Positions 43,448-52,176 of a stretch of 64,000 nucleotides of DNA are shown in pieces (the stretch's first letter is position 1; every line of letters starts with the position of its first letter). Below the pieces are notes generated by a model. It saw nothing but the letters and a program-made list of their open reading frames with translations. It made no database searches and was not told where the DNA came from. The stretch covers positions 130,705 to 194,704 of the forward strand of contig JAUNUP010000007.1 of the NCBI GenBank assembly GCA_030538115.1, given 5' to 3'. This stretch comes from Dermatophilus congolensis. Its GTDB lineage: Bacteria > Actinomycetota > Actinomycetes > Actinomycetales > Dermatophilaceae. The position numbers were made by a program, and so were the translations under genes.

Positions 43448-43483
43448 TCCCGTGGTCGCATCGTCGGCCGCTACAGTCTGCGC

Positions 43484-44092
43484 GTGGGTTCTGCGTTCGC
43501 TCTTGCTGCCACCGGGTTCGCCACCGGGGCGTCGCTCATCATCGCCATCGGGGCGCAGAACGCGTACGTGCTGCGGCAGGGGTTGCGGCGGGAGCACGTC
43601 GGGCTGGTCATCGCGATCTGTGCTGTGTGTGACGCCCTACTCATCGTGCTCGGGGTCGCGGGCATCGGGTTCGTCAGCCGCCTGCATCCCGACGCACTCA
43701 CGCTGCTCAAGTACGCAGGCGCGTTGTACCTGCTGTGGTTTGGTATCAGCAGCCTGCTTCGGGCTCGCCGGTCGCAGGGTCTAGAGGTCGACCGCTCGCC
43801 CGTCGCCGCAGGATCGGTCGCCGCGACGACCCTCGCGTTGACCCTGCTCAACCCGCACGTCTACCTCGACACGATGGTGCTGCTCGGCTCCATCGCCAAC
43901 CAGCACGGCCCCGACGACCGCTGGTGGTTCGCCGGAGGTGCCGTGCTCTCGAGCCTCACGTGGTTCACGGCTCTGGGCCTTGGTGCTCGCGCCCTCGCCC
44001 CCAAACTCGCCCATCCGCGAACGTGGCAGGTGATCGACGTGGTTGTCGGCGTGACCATGCTCGTCATCGCCGCGCTTCTCGCCTTCGGCTGA
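43484..44092 (+). CDS. LysE/ArgO family amino-acid exporter
   Basis: 202 residues, six TM helices. GFATGASLIIAIGAQNAYVL is the hallmark N-terminus of LysE/ArgO basic amino-acid exporters, and TLLNPHVYLDTMVLLG is the conserved mid-protein Asn-Pro-His motif. It likely exports lysine and/or arginine. TACAGT at 43472-43477 ends 6 nt before GTG 43484, indicating a leaderless start. No LysG/ArgP regulator is adjacent, but the palindrome upstream may regulate it. Confidence 0.9.
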   Translation: MGSAFALAATGFATGASLIIAIGAQNAYVLRQGLRREHVGLVIAICAVCDALLIVLGVAGIGFVSRLHPDALTLLKYAGALYLLWFGISSLLRARRSQGLEVDRSPVAAGSVAATTLALTLLNPHVYLDTMVLLGSIANQHGPDDRWWFAGGAVLSSLTWFTALGLGARALAPKLAHPRTWQVIDVVVGVTMLVIAALLAFG

Positions 44093-44258
44093 CCACTCCG
44101 CACCCGGATCAGAAGACCGGCACCCTCCGAAGCAACGTGCCGCTCGTGACCGGGCTCCGCAGGCCCGATTCGATCAGCCGCAGCCCCCTCTCCCGACTCC
44201 GAGTGGAACGGCTCCGGACTCGGAGGCGTTGAGGGAACACACCCGACGAGAGGCGAGC

Positions 44259-45203
44259 ATGCCGGGCCATCCCGACACGAACCACAAGCCCGACGAGACG
44301 AACGGTCCCCCGGAAAAACGACCCGCCCACCCCGGGCGTCGCGCGGTGCTCGGCGGCGCCATTGCGCTTGGAGTGGGCGGGCTCGCTTGGACAGGTTCAC
44401 GTTTCGTCGACGGCGGACTCGGCGGAGTAGGCGAGCGCATCGGCTCGGGGCTGGACGAACTGTTCGACGAGGCCCGCGAGGAGATACCGCGCAGTCCTCG
44501 CCCGCAGTCGACCCCACGGCCCCTGTCGGCGATGACGTACTACACGCGGTTCGCGGGGGCACGTCTCGTCTACGAGGTCGACGGGCGGCCGAGCAGATTC
44601 GCGATGGACCCCTCCTTTGCTGGGCAGCTCGAGACGTCGTTGCGGTCGCATTGGGAGGCGGCGGGCTGGGCTGCGCCCGCCCGACTCACCTCGTACGGCA
44701 CGTGGATCGACGGTGCCGGCCGCTCGCCGTCGTGGCACCACGAGGGCCGGGCGTTCGACATCGGCCGGATCATCTCCGGCGACGGGGAGACGCTCGTGAG
44801 CTGCCGCTACGACCTGTGGAAGTCGCAAACTGGCCGCGCCCGCGCAGCCGCCGAACGCGCCTACTGGGGCCTGGCCGCGACCTTGCACCGCGACTTCAGT
44901 TTCGTACTCACGTACCTCTACGACGACGCGCATCACAACCACATCCACGTCGACAACGGCCTCTCCGGAGCCGAGCGCAGCACCTTTCGCCGGCACCGCA
45001 TCCAGGTCGGCGACGTGCAGGCCATGTGCCGCCACGTGTGGGGCGAACAGGTCGAGATCACGGGGGCGTGGGATTCGGCTACCCGCAGCGCCACCGAGGC
45101 CGTGCTCGAACGAACCGGAATTGGTGGGCGTTTGACCAGCGGCGACGAACACTGGCACGCCTTCCTCGACGCCACCGCGCGGCACTCGGGCCGCCAGGGA
45201 TAG
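44259..45203 (+). CDS. Tat-exported M15/extensin-like peptidase-fold protein
   Basis: 314 residues. A twin-arginine-type leader (PGRRAVLGGAIALGVGG) suggests export by Tat. The domain from about residue 100 has SWHHEGRAFDIGRI and HHNHIHVDNG, the paired H...D...H arrangement of zinc-dependent M15 D,D-carboxypeptidase-like and extensin-like domains, so it may act on peptidoglycan peptides. The C-terminal ~75 residues are of no family I can name. ATG 44259 follows GAGAGG. An 8-bp inverted repeat CTCCGAGT-N13-ACTCGGAG lies at 44197-44225, just upstream. Confidence 0.72.
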   Translation: MPGHPDTNHKPDETNGPPEKRPAHPGRRAVLGGAIALGVGGLAWTGSRFVDGGLGGVGERIGSGLDELFDEAREEIPRSPRPQSTPRPLSAMTYYTRFAGARLVYEVDGRPSRFAMDPSFAGQLETSLRSHWEAAGWAAPARLTSYGTWIDGAGRSPSWHHEGRAFDIGRIISGDGETLVSCRYDLWKSQTGRARAAAERAYWGLAATLHRDFSFVLTYLYDDAHHNHIHVDNGLSGAERSTFRRHRIQVGDVQAMCRHVWGEQVEITGAWDSATRSATEAVLERTGIGGRLTSGDEHWHAFLDATARHSGRQG

Positions 45204-45280
45204 GCGGTCGGTGCGGCCTGGGGTAGGCGGTTGGCGCCACCGCGCGATGTCGTGCCGCGGACTGCGAAGCGCCCCCGCCC

Positions 45281-46029
45281 CGTGCCGTGGCACTGGTGCT
45301 GGGAGGTGACGCGCACGAAGACATGTGCCACGGCACCTCCACGCACGGGGTGCCGTGGCACATGCCCTCCGCCACCTCACGTTCGCACGCAGGTGCCACG
45401 GCACAGGGGTGGAGCCGCAGCACCCAGCCTGCGGTACGGAGCCCGAGCCGGAGCGGGGCGGCGGCAGGAACAGGGCGGGCAAGAGCTCCGTGCCGTGGCA
45501 CTGGTGCTGGGAGGAGACGCGCACGAAGACATGTGCCACGGCACCTCCACGCACGGGGTGCCGTGGCACATGCCCTCCGCCACCTCACGTTCGCACGCAG
45601 GTGCCACGGCACAGGGGTGGAGCCGCAGCACCCAGCCTGCGGTACGGAGCCCGAGCCGGAGCGGGGCGGCGGCAGGAACAGGGCGGGCAAGAGCTCCGTG
45701 CCGTGGCACTGGTGCTGGGAGGAGACGCGCACGAAGACATGTGCCACGGCACCTCCACGCACGGGGTGCCGTGGCACATGCCCTCCGCCACCTCACGTTC
45801 GCACGCAGGTGCCACGGCACAGGGGTGGAGCCGCAGCACCCAGCCTGCGGTACGGAGCCCGAGCCGGAGCGGGGCGGCGGCAGGAACAGGGCGGGCAAGA
45901 GCTCCGTGCCGTGGCACTGGTGCTGGGAGGAGACGCGCACGAAGACATGTGCCACGGCACCTCCACGCACGGGGTGCCGTGGCACATGCCCTCCGCCACC
46001 TCACGTTCGCACGCAGGTGCCACGGCACA
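45281..46029. repeat. 208-bp-period tandem array of paired palindromic elements
   Basis: Units start at 45281, 45489, 45697 and 45905 (the last partial, ending 46029). Copies are essentially identical; one difference seen is T in unit 1 where later units have A (GGAGGTGACG against GGAGGAGACG). Each unit holds two ~55-bp elements bounded by GTGCCGTGGCAC and GTGCCACGGCAC: in unit 1 at 45282-45336 and 45350-45404, each with a 31-nt interior, 13 nt apart, in opposite orientation (ATG next to one end gives polarity). About 84 nt of unrelated filler completes the unit. It lies between two convergent genes. No coding function is supported: 208 is not a multiple of three and all frames are open only through GC bias. 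Confidence 0.95.
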
Positions 46030-46071
46030 AGAGCGCCCCGCAGGGGCTGCCATGACATCGCCCCCTGCCCC

Positions 46072-46083
46072 GTGCCGCGGCAC
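46072..46083. repeat. Isolated perfect palindrome of the same family
   Basis: GTGCCGCGGCAC, a fully symmetric version of the 12-mer that bounds the neighbouring array, 15 nt before the stop of the convergent beta-CASP gene. Confidence 0.6.
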
Positions 46084-46097
46084 AGGAGAGAAATCCG

Positions 46098-47723
46098 TCA
46101 GTGCGTGAGGCGGATCGTGATCGTGCCTTCCAGTACGACCGTGTTGTCGTCTTCTCGGCGGGGGCGGAGGTCGCCGCTGACCGATACCGATTCGATCGAC
46201 TCGATGCCCAGGCCTGCCGCGACGTCCGCCGGAACACTCACGTCCACGCCACCTGACTGCGCACCCGCCGCCGGACGCAGGCCCGCAATCGTCGGGCCGC
46301 CTTCTCGCGCAGGCAGATACGCCGCCGGTCGGGAGGGCGGAGTCGTGGCGGGCGGGGTCAGCGCGACCACCTCGTCGAGCTTCGGCGCGACGGCGTCGAC
46401 GCCCAGCTCCTTCTCGATGCGCGCCTCCAACGCGGCCGTGGCCTCGGGCTCGCCGTGCACGCAGAAGACCGTCGTCGGTTTGGGCGACAGCGCCCTCACC
46501 CAGTCGAGGATGTCGGAGGCGTCGGCGTGCACCGAGAACTCGTGGTCCTGCAGGATCTCGGCGCGCACCCCGACGTACCGGCCGTGCATCTTGAGGCGCG
46601 TGGCCCCCTCCACGAGCGAACGTCCGCGTGTGCCGATGGCCTGGTACCCCGTGAAGACGACGGAGTTGCGCTCGTCGGGCAGCATCCGCTCGAGGTGGTG
46701 CAGTACGCGTCCGCCGGTGGCCATGCCGGAGGAGGCGATGACGATGCCCGGGGTCTGGCGGTTGCCGGTGAACTCGCGTGACTCCTCCGCGGTGTGGATC
46801 TCGCGGATGTCGCCCATGAGGTCGTCGAGGTCGAGGTCGGCGCGCAGCTCGTCGGGGTTGGCCCGGTAGACCGCCAGCGCAGCCAGCGCCATCGGCGAGT
46901 TCACCGCGATCGGGGTCTTCGGGATGCGGCCGTGGCGGCGCATGTCGGCGAGGGTCTTGAGCACGACCTCCGTGCGGTCGACGGCGAATGCGGGCACGAG
47001 AACCGACCCGCCGCGGTCGATGGTGCGCCGGATGATGTCGGCAAAGTGCTCGTGCGGCAGGTTGCGGGGCTCGGGGTGTTCGCGGTCGCCGTATGTCGAC
47101 TCGACGAGCACGTAGTCGGCCCCCTCGGGCGTCTCGCGCGAGCGCAGCACCGGGTGGTCGGCGCGGCCGATGTCGCCGGAGAAGATCACCGACGTCTCGG
47201 GCGTCTGCACCCGGATCGAGGCGGAGCCGAGGATGTGCCCGGCCCGCACATAGGTGGCGAAGATCCCGTCGCCGAGGTCGAGGTCGCGGTCGTACTCGAC
47301 TGCCGTGAGCAGCGGCAACGTCTTCGCGACATCGCCGGAGTCGTACAGCGGCTTCGGCGGATTGTGCTTCGACCAGCCGCCCTCGGCCGCGTCGAGAGCG
47401 TCGCGTTCTTGCAGAAACGCGGCGTCGCGGAGCACGATCTCGGCCAGCTTCGCCGTCTGCGACGTACACCAGATCGGGCCCGAGAACCCGCCCCGCACGA
47501 GCACCGGCAGGTAGCCGCAGTGGTCGAGGTGGGCGTGCGTGAGCAAAATGTCGGTGATCGTGTCGGGCGGCACCGGAAAGTCGGCCCAGTTGCGCAGCCG
47601 AAGGTCCTTCTCGCCCTGGAACATGCCCGAATCCACGAGAATCCGTCGCTCACCGATCGTGAGCAGGTACTTCGATCCCGTGACCGAGCCGGCCGCACCG
47701 AGGAACGTCAACGTCGCTGTCAT
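46098..47723 (-). CDS. Beta-CASP metallo-beta-lactamase-fold nuclease-like protein
   Basis: 541 residues. The MBL domain has TFLGAAGSVTGSKYLL and the metal motif LLTHAHLDHCGYLP (HxHxDH), with VRAGHILGSASI and IFSGDIG later. A beta-CASP insert with the ESTYGDREHP motif and a C-terminal RNA-specificity segment (FSVHADASDILDWV) match the CPSF73/YSH1-like RNA-processing group, smaller than RNase J. A final 80 residues add a Pro/Ala linker and a small beta-rich tail. Its target is unknown. An AGGAGAG site lies about 12 nt before ATG 47723. Confidence 0.87.
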   Translation of the reverse strand: MTATLTFLGAAGSVTGSKYLLTIGERRILVDSGMFQGEKDLRLRNWADFPVPPDTITDILLTHAHLDHCGYLPVLVRGGFSGPIWCTSQTAKLAEIVLRDAAFLQERDALDAAEGGWSKHNPPKPLYDSGDVAKTLPLLTAVEYDRDLDLGDGIFATYVRAGHILGSASIRVQTPETSVIFSGDIGRADHPVLRSRETPEGADYVLVESTYGDREHPEPRNLPHEHFADIIRRTIDRGGSVLVPAFAVDRTEVVLKTLADMRRHGRIPKTPIAVNSPMALAALAVYRANPDELRADLDLDDLMGDIREIHTAEESREFTGNRQTPGIVIASSGMATGGRVLHHLERMLPDERNSVVFTGYQAIGTRGRSLVEGATRLKMHGRYVGVRAEILQDHEFSVHADASDILDWVRALSPKPTTVFCVHGEPEATAALEARIEKELGVDAVAPKLDEVVALTPPATTPPSRPAAYLPAREGGPTIAGLRPAAGAQSGGVDVSVPADVAAGLGIESIESVSVSGDLRPRREDDNTVVLEGTITIRLTH

Positions 47724-47809
47724 CGCCACCACTCTCCTGATGTGCAGGTGGCCCCATTGTGCCCCGGACGTGGGCGGATGCGGCCGGCTCGACCTCACGA
47801 GCCGGTCGG

Positions 47810-48214
47810 TCAGGCCGGGGCGCCCGCGATGTTGACGTGCCAGCGGATGCCGAACTTGTCGGTGAGCATGCCGTAGTCGTCGCCCCACATCTGACGCTCG
47901 AGAGGCATGACGACCTCGCCTCCCTCGCTGAGGGCGTCCCAGTAGCCGCGCAGCGCATCGGCGTCGTCGCCCGACAGGCTGAGCTGGATGTTGTTGCCGA
48001 TGGTGAGGTCGGGCATGCCCTCCATCGTGTCGCTGGCGAAGATGTGGAATCCGGTGGGGGTCTCCAGCGCGGCGTGCATGACTCCGTCGGCGTCCATGCC
48101 CGACTCGCGGAACGACATCGCCCGCACCGAACCGCCGAGAGCGGCGGCGTAGAAGTCCATGGCCTCGGCGCAGTTGCCGGTGAAGGTGATGTAGGGGTTG
48201 AGCTGCTGTGACAC
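47810..48214 (-). CDS. VOC family protein (PhnB-like)
   Basis: 134 residues with paired beta-alpha-beta-beta-beta units of the vicinal-oxygen-chelate fold: LNPYITFTGNCAEAMDFYAA, MSFRESG, then MWGDDYGMLTDKFGIRWHV, typical of the PhnB/3-demethylubiquinone-like subgroup. Biochemical role undetermined. GTG 48214 with AGGAGAA upstream is preferred; longer readings are Arg-rich. It is 86 nt upstream of the beta-CASP gene on the same strand. Confidence 0.82.
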   Translation of the reverse strand: MSQQLNPYITFTGNCAEAMDFYAAALGGSVRAMSFRESGMDADGVMHAALETPTGFHIFASDTMEGMPDLTIGNNIQLSLSGDDADALRGYWDALSEGGEVVMPLERQMWGDDYGMLTDKFGIRWHVNIAGAPA

Positions 48215-48543
48215 GGGTTCTCCTGGAGTGCCAGGCGGAGGTCTCACCCTCCGCCGGTGATGCCACCGGGTGCGGCGGCGCACTCACGATATGTGACCCG
48301 GGCGACATCGGAGAGTCGCACAGGCACAACGGCGCGACAGCGGGAGGCGTAGCGGCGTCGCCGCGGGAGGCGCGTAGCGGCGTGACAGCTGGAGGCACGC
48401 GGCACGAACACGCGTCACCTGCCGCTCCGCCCGCCCGCCGCCTTTCGCGGACGGTTTCGCTCACCGTTCACCCACACGGGCCGATTCCACCTGGCGAGGT
48501 CACTCAAGCTGGCCACATGACCGTGCAGTCCGAAGGAGCCCCG
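48215..48543. other. Divergent intergenic region with short imperfect repeats
   Basis: 329 nt between VOC and membrane-protein starts. It contains three imperfect direct repeats of about 18-20 nt (GCGGGAGGCGTAGCGGCG at 48340-48357; a version with an extra GC at 48363-48382; a decayed one at 48388-48403). No gene supported. Confidence 0.45.
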
Positions 48544-49713
48544 ATGCCGTCGCCCACAGGTAGCGGCCGGTCGACGTCCGTCGGCGTCGTACGTCACGAG
48601 TTGCGGCATCGCCTCCGGGGCCTGGGGCTGCCTCTCGTGCTCGAGCCCGCTGTCCGTCGTCGGGCGTTGTTGGCCCGCACTTTCGGGGTGCACACGGCTC
48701 TCGCGGTGGTGTTCGTCGCACTCGCTGTGATTCAGGCCTCCCTGAACGGACTCGAGTCGCTCGACTACGAGCTCGGAGCCGAGGCCGGCCCGGTGCCGGG
48801 CACGTTCGGGCTCGCGCTCACGGCCTCCTCCGCGTTCGCGCTGGCCTCGCCCCTCATCGGCTGGTTCGCCGCGTGGGCGCTGTCCTTCGCCCCGGCGCGG
48901 TCGCGCAACGCCATCGGCGTGCTGCCGATCGCGGCGATCCTGTTCGCGCCGCACCTGCTCGGAGACGGCAGCGACCCGAGCATCGTCGAGCGCGCCGCCA
49001 CGGTGCTGCTCACGCTGGCGGCCGCGTACTGGGGAGTCGGCACGATCACCATGTGGGCCGCTCGCCGGGCGGTCCGTGAGCTGAGCACGCTCGGCCCGGT
49101 GGTTTCGCGCGTGCTTCCGGTGCTGATGCTGACCGTGCTGTTCTTCTTCTTCAACGCCGAGATCTGGCAGGTCGCGGTGAAGCTCGACTTCGCCCGCACT
49201 CTGGCTCTCTCAGGCGTGCTCGCCGCGATGGCGCTGCTGCTCACCACAGTGACCAACCGCGACGAGATCGCCACCGTGGTCGCCGACCATCGCGCCGAGT
49301 TCGGCGACTCCGCCGTGCCGTTGCGCCGGGCCGAGCGCACGAACATCCTTCTCATCACCGTGCTCGTGATGATGATGCAGTACGTGCTGGTGGCCGGGCT
49401 CGTGTTCGTCTTCTTCGTGCTGTTCGGCATGCTCGCGCTGCCCGACGCCACGGCGCACTCGTGGATGAACGAAGCGCCGCAACGATTCTCGGGCGTGCTC
49501 GCGGCGGTGCCGGTGAGCACCGCGCTCGTGAAGGTGTGCACGGTGCTCGCCGCCTTCTCCGCGCTCAACTTCGTCGCCACGGCCTCCCCCGACCAGGCCT
49601 ACCGCGACGCCTTCATCGAGCCGACCGTGGCCGACATCCGCGAGGGCCTGCGCGTACGGGAGGCGTACCTCGCACGGCCCGAAACCGCGAAATCCGACCC
49701 TACGGATACATGA
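48544..49713 (+). CDS. Integral membrane protein of unknown function
   Basis: 389 residues with about eight TM helices; distinctive segments are LMLTVLFFFFNAEIWQVAVK and ITVLVMMMQYVLVAGLVFVF. I do not recognise a named family. A cytoplasmic, Arg-rich N-terminus (about 45 residues) precedes TM1, and a charged C-terminal tail follows the last TM. ATG 48544 has GAAGGAG 5 nt upstream; ATG 48517 does not. It is 86 nt before the TauE-type permease but separated from it by a plausible promoter, so an operon is uncertain. Confidence 0.72.
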   Translation: MPSPTGSGRSTSVGVVRHELRHRLRGLGLPLVLEPAVRRRALLARTFGVHTALAVVFVALAVIQASLNGLESLDYELGAEAGPVPGTFGLALTASSAFALASPLIGWFAAWALSFAPARSRNAIGVLPIAAILFAPHLLGDGSDPSIVERAATVLLTLAAAYWGVGTITMWAARRAVRELSTLGPVVSRVLPVLMLTVLFFFFNAEIWQVAVKLDFARTLALSGVLAAMALLLTTVTNRDEIATVVADHRAEFGDSAVPLRRAERTNILLITVLVMMMQYVLVAGLVFVFFVLFGMLALPDATAHSWMNEAPQRFSGVLAAVPVSTALVKVCTVLAAFSALNFVATASPDQAYRDAFIEPTVADIREGLRVREAYLARPETAKSDPTDT

Positions 49714-49799
49714 CAGAACGTTTGCATATCGGTAATCGTGTGTAATAGTTGCGTCGTCGGCCGACGCACCCTATTCGTCCCAAAACACGAGGACCCGTC

Positions 49800-50744
49800 A
49801 TGCCCTCTCTCATCCTTCTGGCCCTTGTCGGCCTCGGCGCGCAGCTCGTCGACGGCAGCCTCGGCATGGCCTACGGAGTCACCTCCACCACACTGCTTCT
49901 CGCGATCGGCACCAACCCTGCGGCCGCGTCGGCGACGGTGCACCTCGCCGAGATCGGCACCACCCTCGCCTCCGGCGCCTCGCACTGGCGCTTCGGCAAC
50001 GTCGACTGGAAGGTCGTGGCGAGGGTCGGCATCCCCGGCGCGATCGGCGCCTTCCTCGGCGCGACCTTCCTGTCGTGGCTGTCCACCGAGATCGCGGCGC
50101 CGGTCATGTCACTCGTGCTTCTGACGCTGGGCCTGTACATCCTCATCCGGTTCACATTCCGCGGCGTCTCCACGAAGCACATCGGCAAGCCCCTGCGCCG
50201 CCGGTTCCTCACTCCCCTGGGCCTGTTCGCGGGCTTCGTCGACGCCACCGGAGGCGGCGGCTGGGGCCCGGTCGGCACCCCCGCCCTGCTGGCCAGCGGC
50301 CGCATGGAGCCCCGCAAGGTGATCGGCTCCATCGACACGAGCGAATTCCTCGTCGCCATCGCCGCTAGCGCGGGCTTCTTCATCGGTCTCGGAGGCGGCG
50401 CGATCGTGCCGTCGATGGCCCTCGCCCTGCTCATCGGTGGTCTCATCGCCGCCCCGATCGCGGCCTGGCTCGTGCGGCACATCCCGCCGCGCCTGCTCGG
50501 CTCGGCGGTCGGCGGGCTCATCATCCTCACCAACGTGCGCAGCCTGCTGCGCAGCGACTGGGTCGACGCGCCCGCCTCGGTGCAGCAGCCCGCGCTCATC
50601 GGCATCGCCGTGATCTGGGCGCTGGCGATCGCCTACTCCGTGCGCCAGCACCGCCGCGACGTGGCGGCATCCCTCGCCCGGGCCGAACGCGAGGCAGCAG
50701 CCTCGTCCCAGCGCGATGCCGCGCTGGAGGCGGACCCCGCCTGA
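49800..50744 (+). CDS. TauE/SafE family sulfite/organosulfur permease, second copy
   Basis: 314 residues, about eight TM helices in two repeats: LVGLGAQLVDGSLGMAYGVT and LGLFAGFVDATGGGGWGPVG, the two inverted family signatures. It is of the group often linked to sulfite or cysteine/sulfonate export, and differs strongly from the first TauE-like protein in the window. GAGGA precedes ATG 49800. A/T-rich sequence just upstream with TTGCAT (49722) and TAATAG (49743) may be its promoter, although the 15-nt spacing is short. Confidence 0.87.
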   Translation: MPSLILLALVGLGAQLVDGSLGMAYGVTSTTLLLAIGTNPAAASATVHLAEIGTTLASGASHWRFGNVDWKVVARVGIPGAIGAFLGATFLSWLSTEIAAPVMSLVLLTLGLYILIRFTFRGVSTKHIGKPLRRRFLTPLGLFAGFVDATGGGGWGPVGTPALLASGRMEPRKVIGSIDTSEFLVAIAASAGFFIGLGGGAIVPSMALALLIGGLIAAPIAAWLVRHIPPRLLGSAVGGLIILTNVRSLLRSDWVDAPASVQQPALIGIAVIWALAIAYSVRQHRRDVAASLARAEREAAASSQRDAALEADPA

Positions 50745-50756
50745 TCCGGCCTCTTA

Positions 50757-50807
50757 CACGAAGAAGCTCCCCCGCCCGGAGACCCCGGGTTGGGGAGCTT
50801 CTTCGTG
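50757..50807. terminator. Bidirectional terminator
   Basis: Perfect 16-bp outer stem (50757-50772 with 50792-50807) with further CCCGG/CCGGG pairing inside, between convergent TauE-type permease and ATPase genes. Confidence 0.8.
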
Positions 50808-50813
50808 CGTGCG

Positions 50814-51890
50814 TCAGTCGCCGATGCGCAGGCCTGTCGAGGTGTCGAACAGGTGCACGTGCTCGGGCTTGGGCACGAGGTAGACCTTCGAACCCTTCTC
50901 CGGAGGCTTGCGCCCGTCGGTGCGGGCGATGATCGCGTTGTCGCCGTCGGCGCCCGGGGTGGTGCCGTAGATGTACGCGTCGGCGCCCAGCTCCTCGACC
51001 ACCTGTACCTCGACGGGCAGGCCGTCGGTGTCGCTGAGGGTGAAGTCCTCGGGGCGCACACCGAGGGTGACCGAGGAGCCGCCCTGCGAGAGCGTGTCGC
51101 GCGGCACCGGGGTGACGTGCGAGCCGAACTTGACGCCTCCGTCGACCACGGGGACCTCGAAGATGTTCATCGCGGGCGAGCCGATGAAGCCGGCGACGAA
51201 GACGTTGTCGGGGTGGTCGTACATACGGCGCGGGCTGTCGCACTGCTGCAGGATGCCGTCTTTGAGCACCGCGACGCGGTCACCCATCGTCATGGCCTCG
51301 ATCTGATCGTGCGTGACGTACACCGTCGTGACGCCGAGATCGCGCTGCAACTTGGCGATCTGGGTGCGGGTCTGCACGCGCAGTTTGGCGTCGAGGTTCG
51401 ACAACGGCTCGTCCATGAGAAAGACCTGCGGGCTGCGCACGATCGCGCGACCCATCGCGACACGCTGCCGCTGACCACCCGAGAGGGCCTTCGGCTTGCG
51501 GTCGAGGTACTGCGTCAGGTCGAGCAGACCCGCCGCCTCCTCGACGCGCTTGCGGATCTCCTCCTTGCCGACGCCCGCGATCTTGAGAGCAAAGCCCATG
51601 TTGTCGGCGACGCTCATGTGCGGGTAGAGGGCGTAGTTCTGAAAGACCATCGCGACATCGCGGTCTTTCGGGGAGACGTGGGTGACGTCGCGATCACCGA
51701 TCCAGATCTTGCCGCGCGTGACCTCTTCGAGGCCCGCCAGCATCCGCAGGCTTGTCGACTTTCCGCATCCGGAGGGGCCCACGAGAACGAGGAATTCCCC
51801 GTCTCCGATATCGATGTTCAAGTCATCGACAGCGGGCTTCTCAACCCCGGGATACACGCGCGTGGCGCCATCGAAACGCACAGTGGCCAT
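50814..51890 (-). CDS. ugpC: ABC transporter ATP-binding protein, MsiK/UgpC type
   Basis: 358 residues. The nucleotide-binding domain has Walker A GPSGCGKSTSL, signature LSGGQRQRVAMG, Walker B VFLMDEPLSNLDAK and the His switch VYVTHDQIEAMT; the C-terminal ~110 residues form the regulatory OB-type (TOBE) domain of sugar ATPases. It opens MATVRFDGATRVYPG, very like Streptomyces MsiK, the single ATPase shared by many sugar importers. No permease or binding protein is adjacent, supporting a shared MsiK-like role rather than a dedicated glycerol-phosphate system. AAGAGGAG lies 8 nt before ATG 51890. Confidence 0.92.
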   Translation of the reverse strand: MATVRFDGATRVYPGVEKPAVDDLNIDIGDGEFLVLVGPSGCGKSTSLRMLAGLEEVTRGKIWIGDRDVTHVSPKDRDVAMVFQNYALYPHMSVADNMGFALKIAGVGKEEIRKRVEEAAGLLDLTQYLDRKPKALSGGQRQRVAMGRAIVRSPQVFLMDEPLSNLDAKLRVQTRTQIAKLQRDLGVTTVYVTHDQIEAMTMGDRVAVLKDGILQQCDSPRRMYDHPDNVFVAGFIGSPAMNIFEVPVVDGGVKFGSHVTPVPRDTLSQGGSSVTLGVRPEDFTLSDTDGLPVEVQVVEELGADAYIYGTTPGADGDNAIIARTDGRKPPEKGSKVYLVPKPEHVHLFDTSTGLRIGD

Positions 51891-52176
51891 GATGAAACTC
51901 CTCTTCACCGGCAGGAACGTGCCGGACGATCCGTTGTGAAGAAACGAAAGGCCCGGCCGCACCGTACGGGCGAACCGGGCTACCTCGCAGGATAGCGTCC
52001 GCGGCGGCGCACACCAGCCGTAAGACGTCAGGTCTCATCCCAGGCCGACGGCCGCGAAACCCGTGTTTCGTGAGCGACCGTTAAGGTCAGGCGCCTTCGA
52101 GCCGACTCTTGTCAATGGACGATCGCACCGCCCGACAAGCCGCGGTGCCCGCAGCACATACCGAACAGGTGCGTTG

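Noticed and set aside
45281..46029. Possible CRISPR array
   Set aside because: The repeat unit is 208 bp and identical throughout with no variable spacers; no cas genes nearby.
45231..46869. Several long overlapping open frames on both strands through the tandem array, up to about 500 codons
   Set aside because: They exist because the 208-bp unit is GC-rich and stop-free; 208 is not divisible by three, so the same DNA is read in all frames. None resembles a protein family or has a ribosome site.
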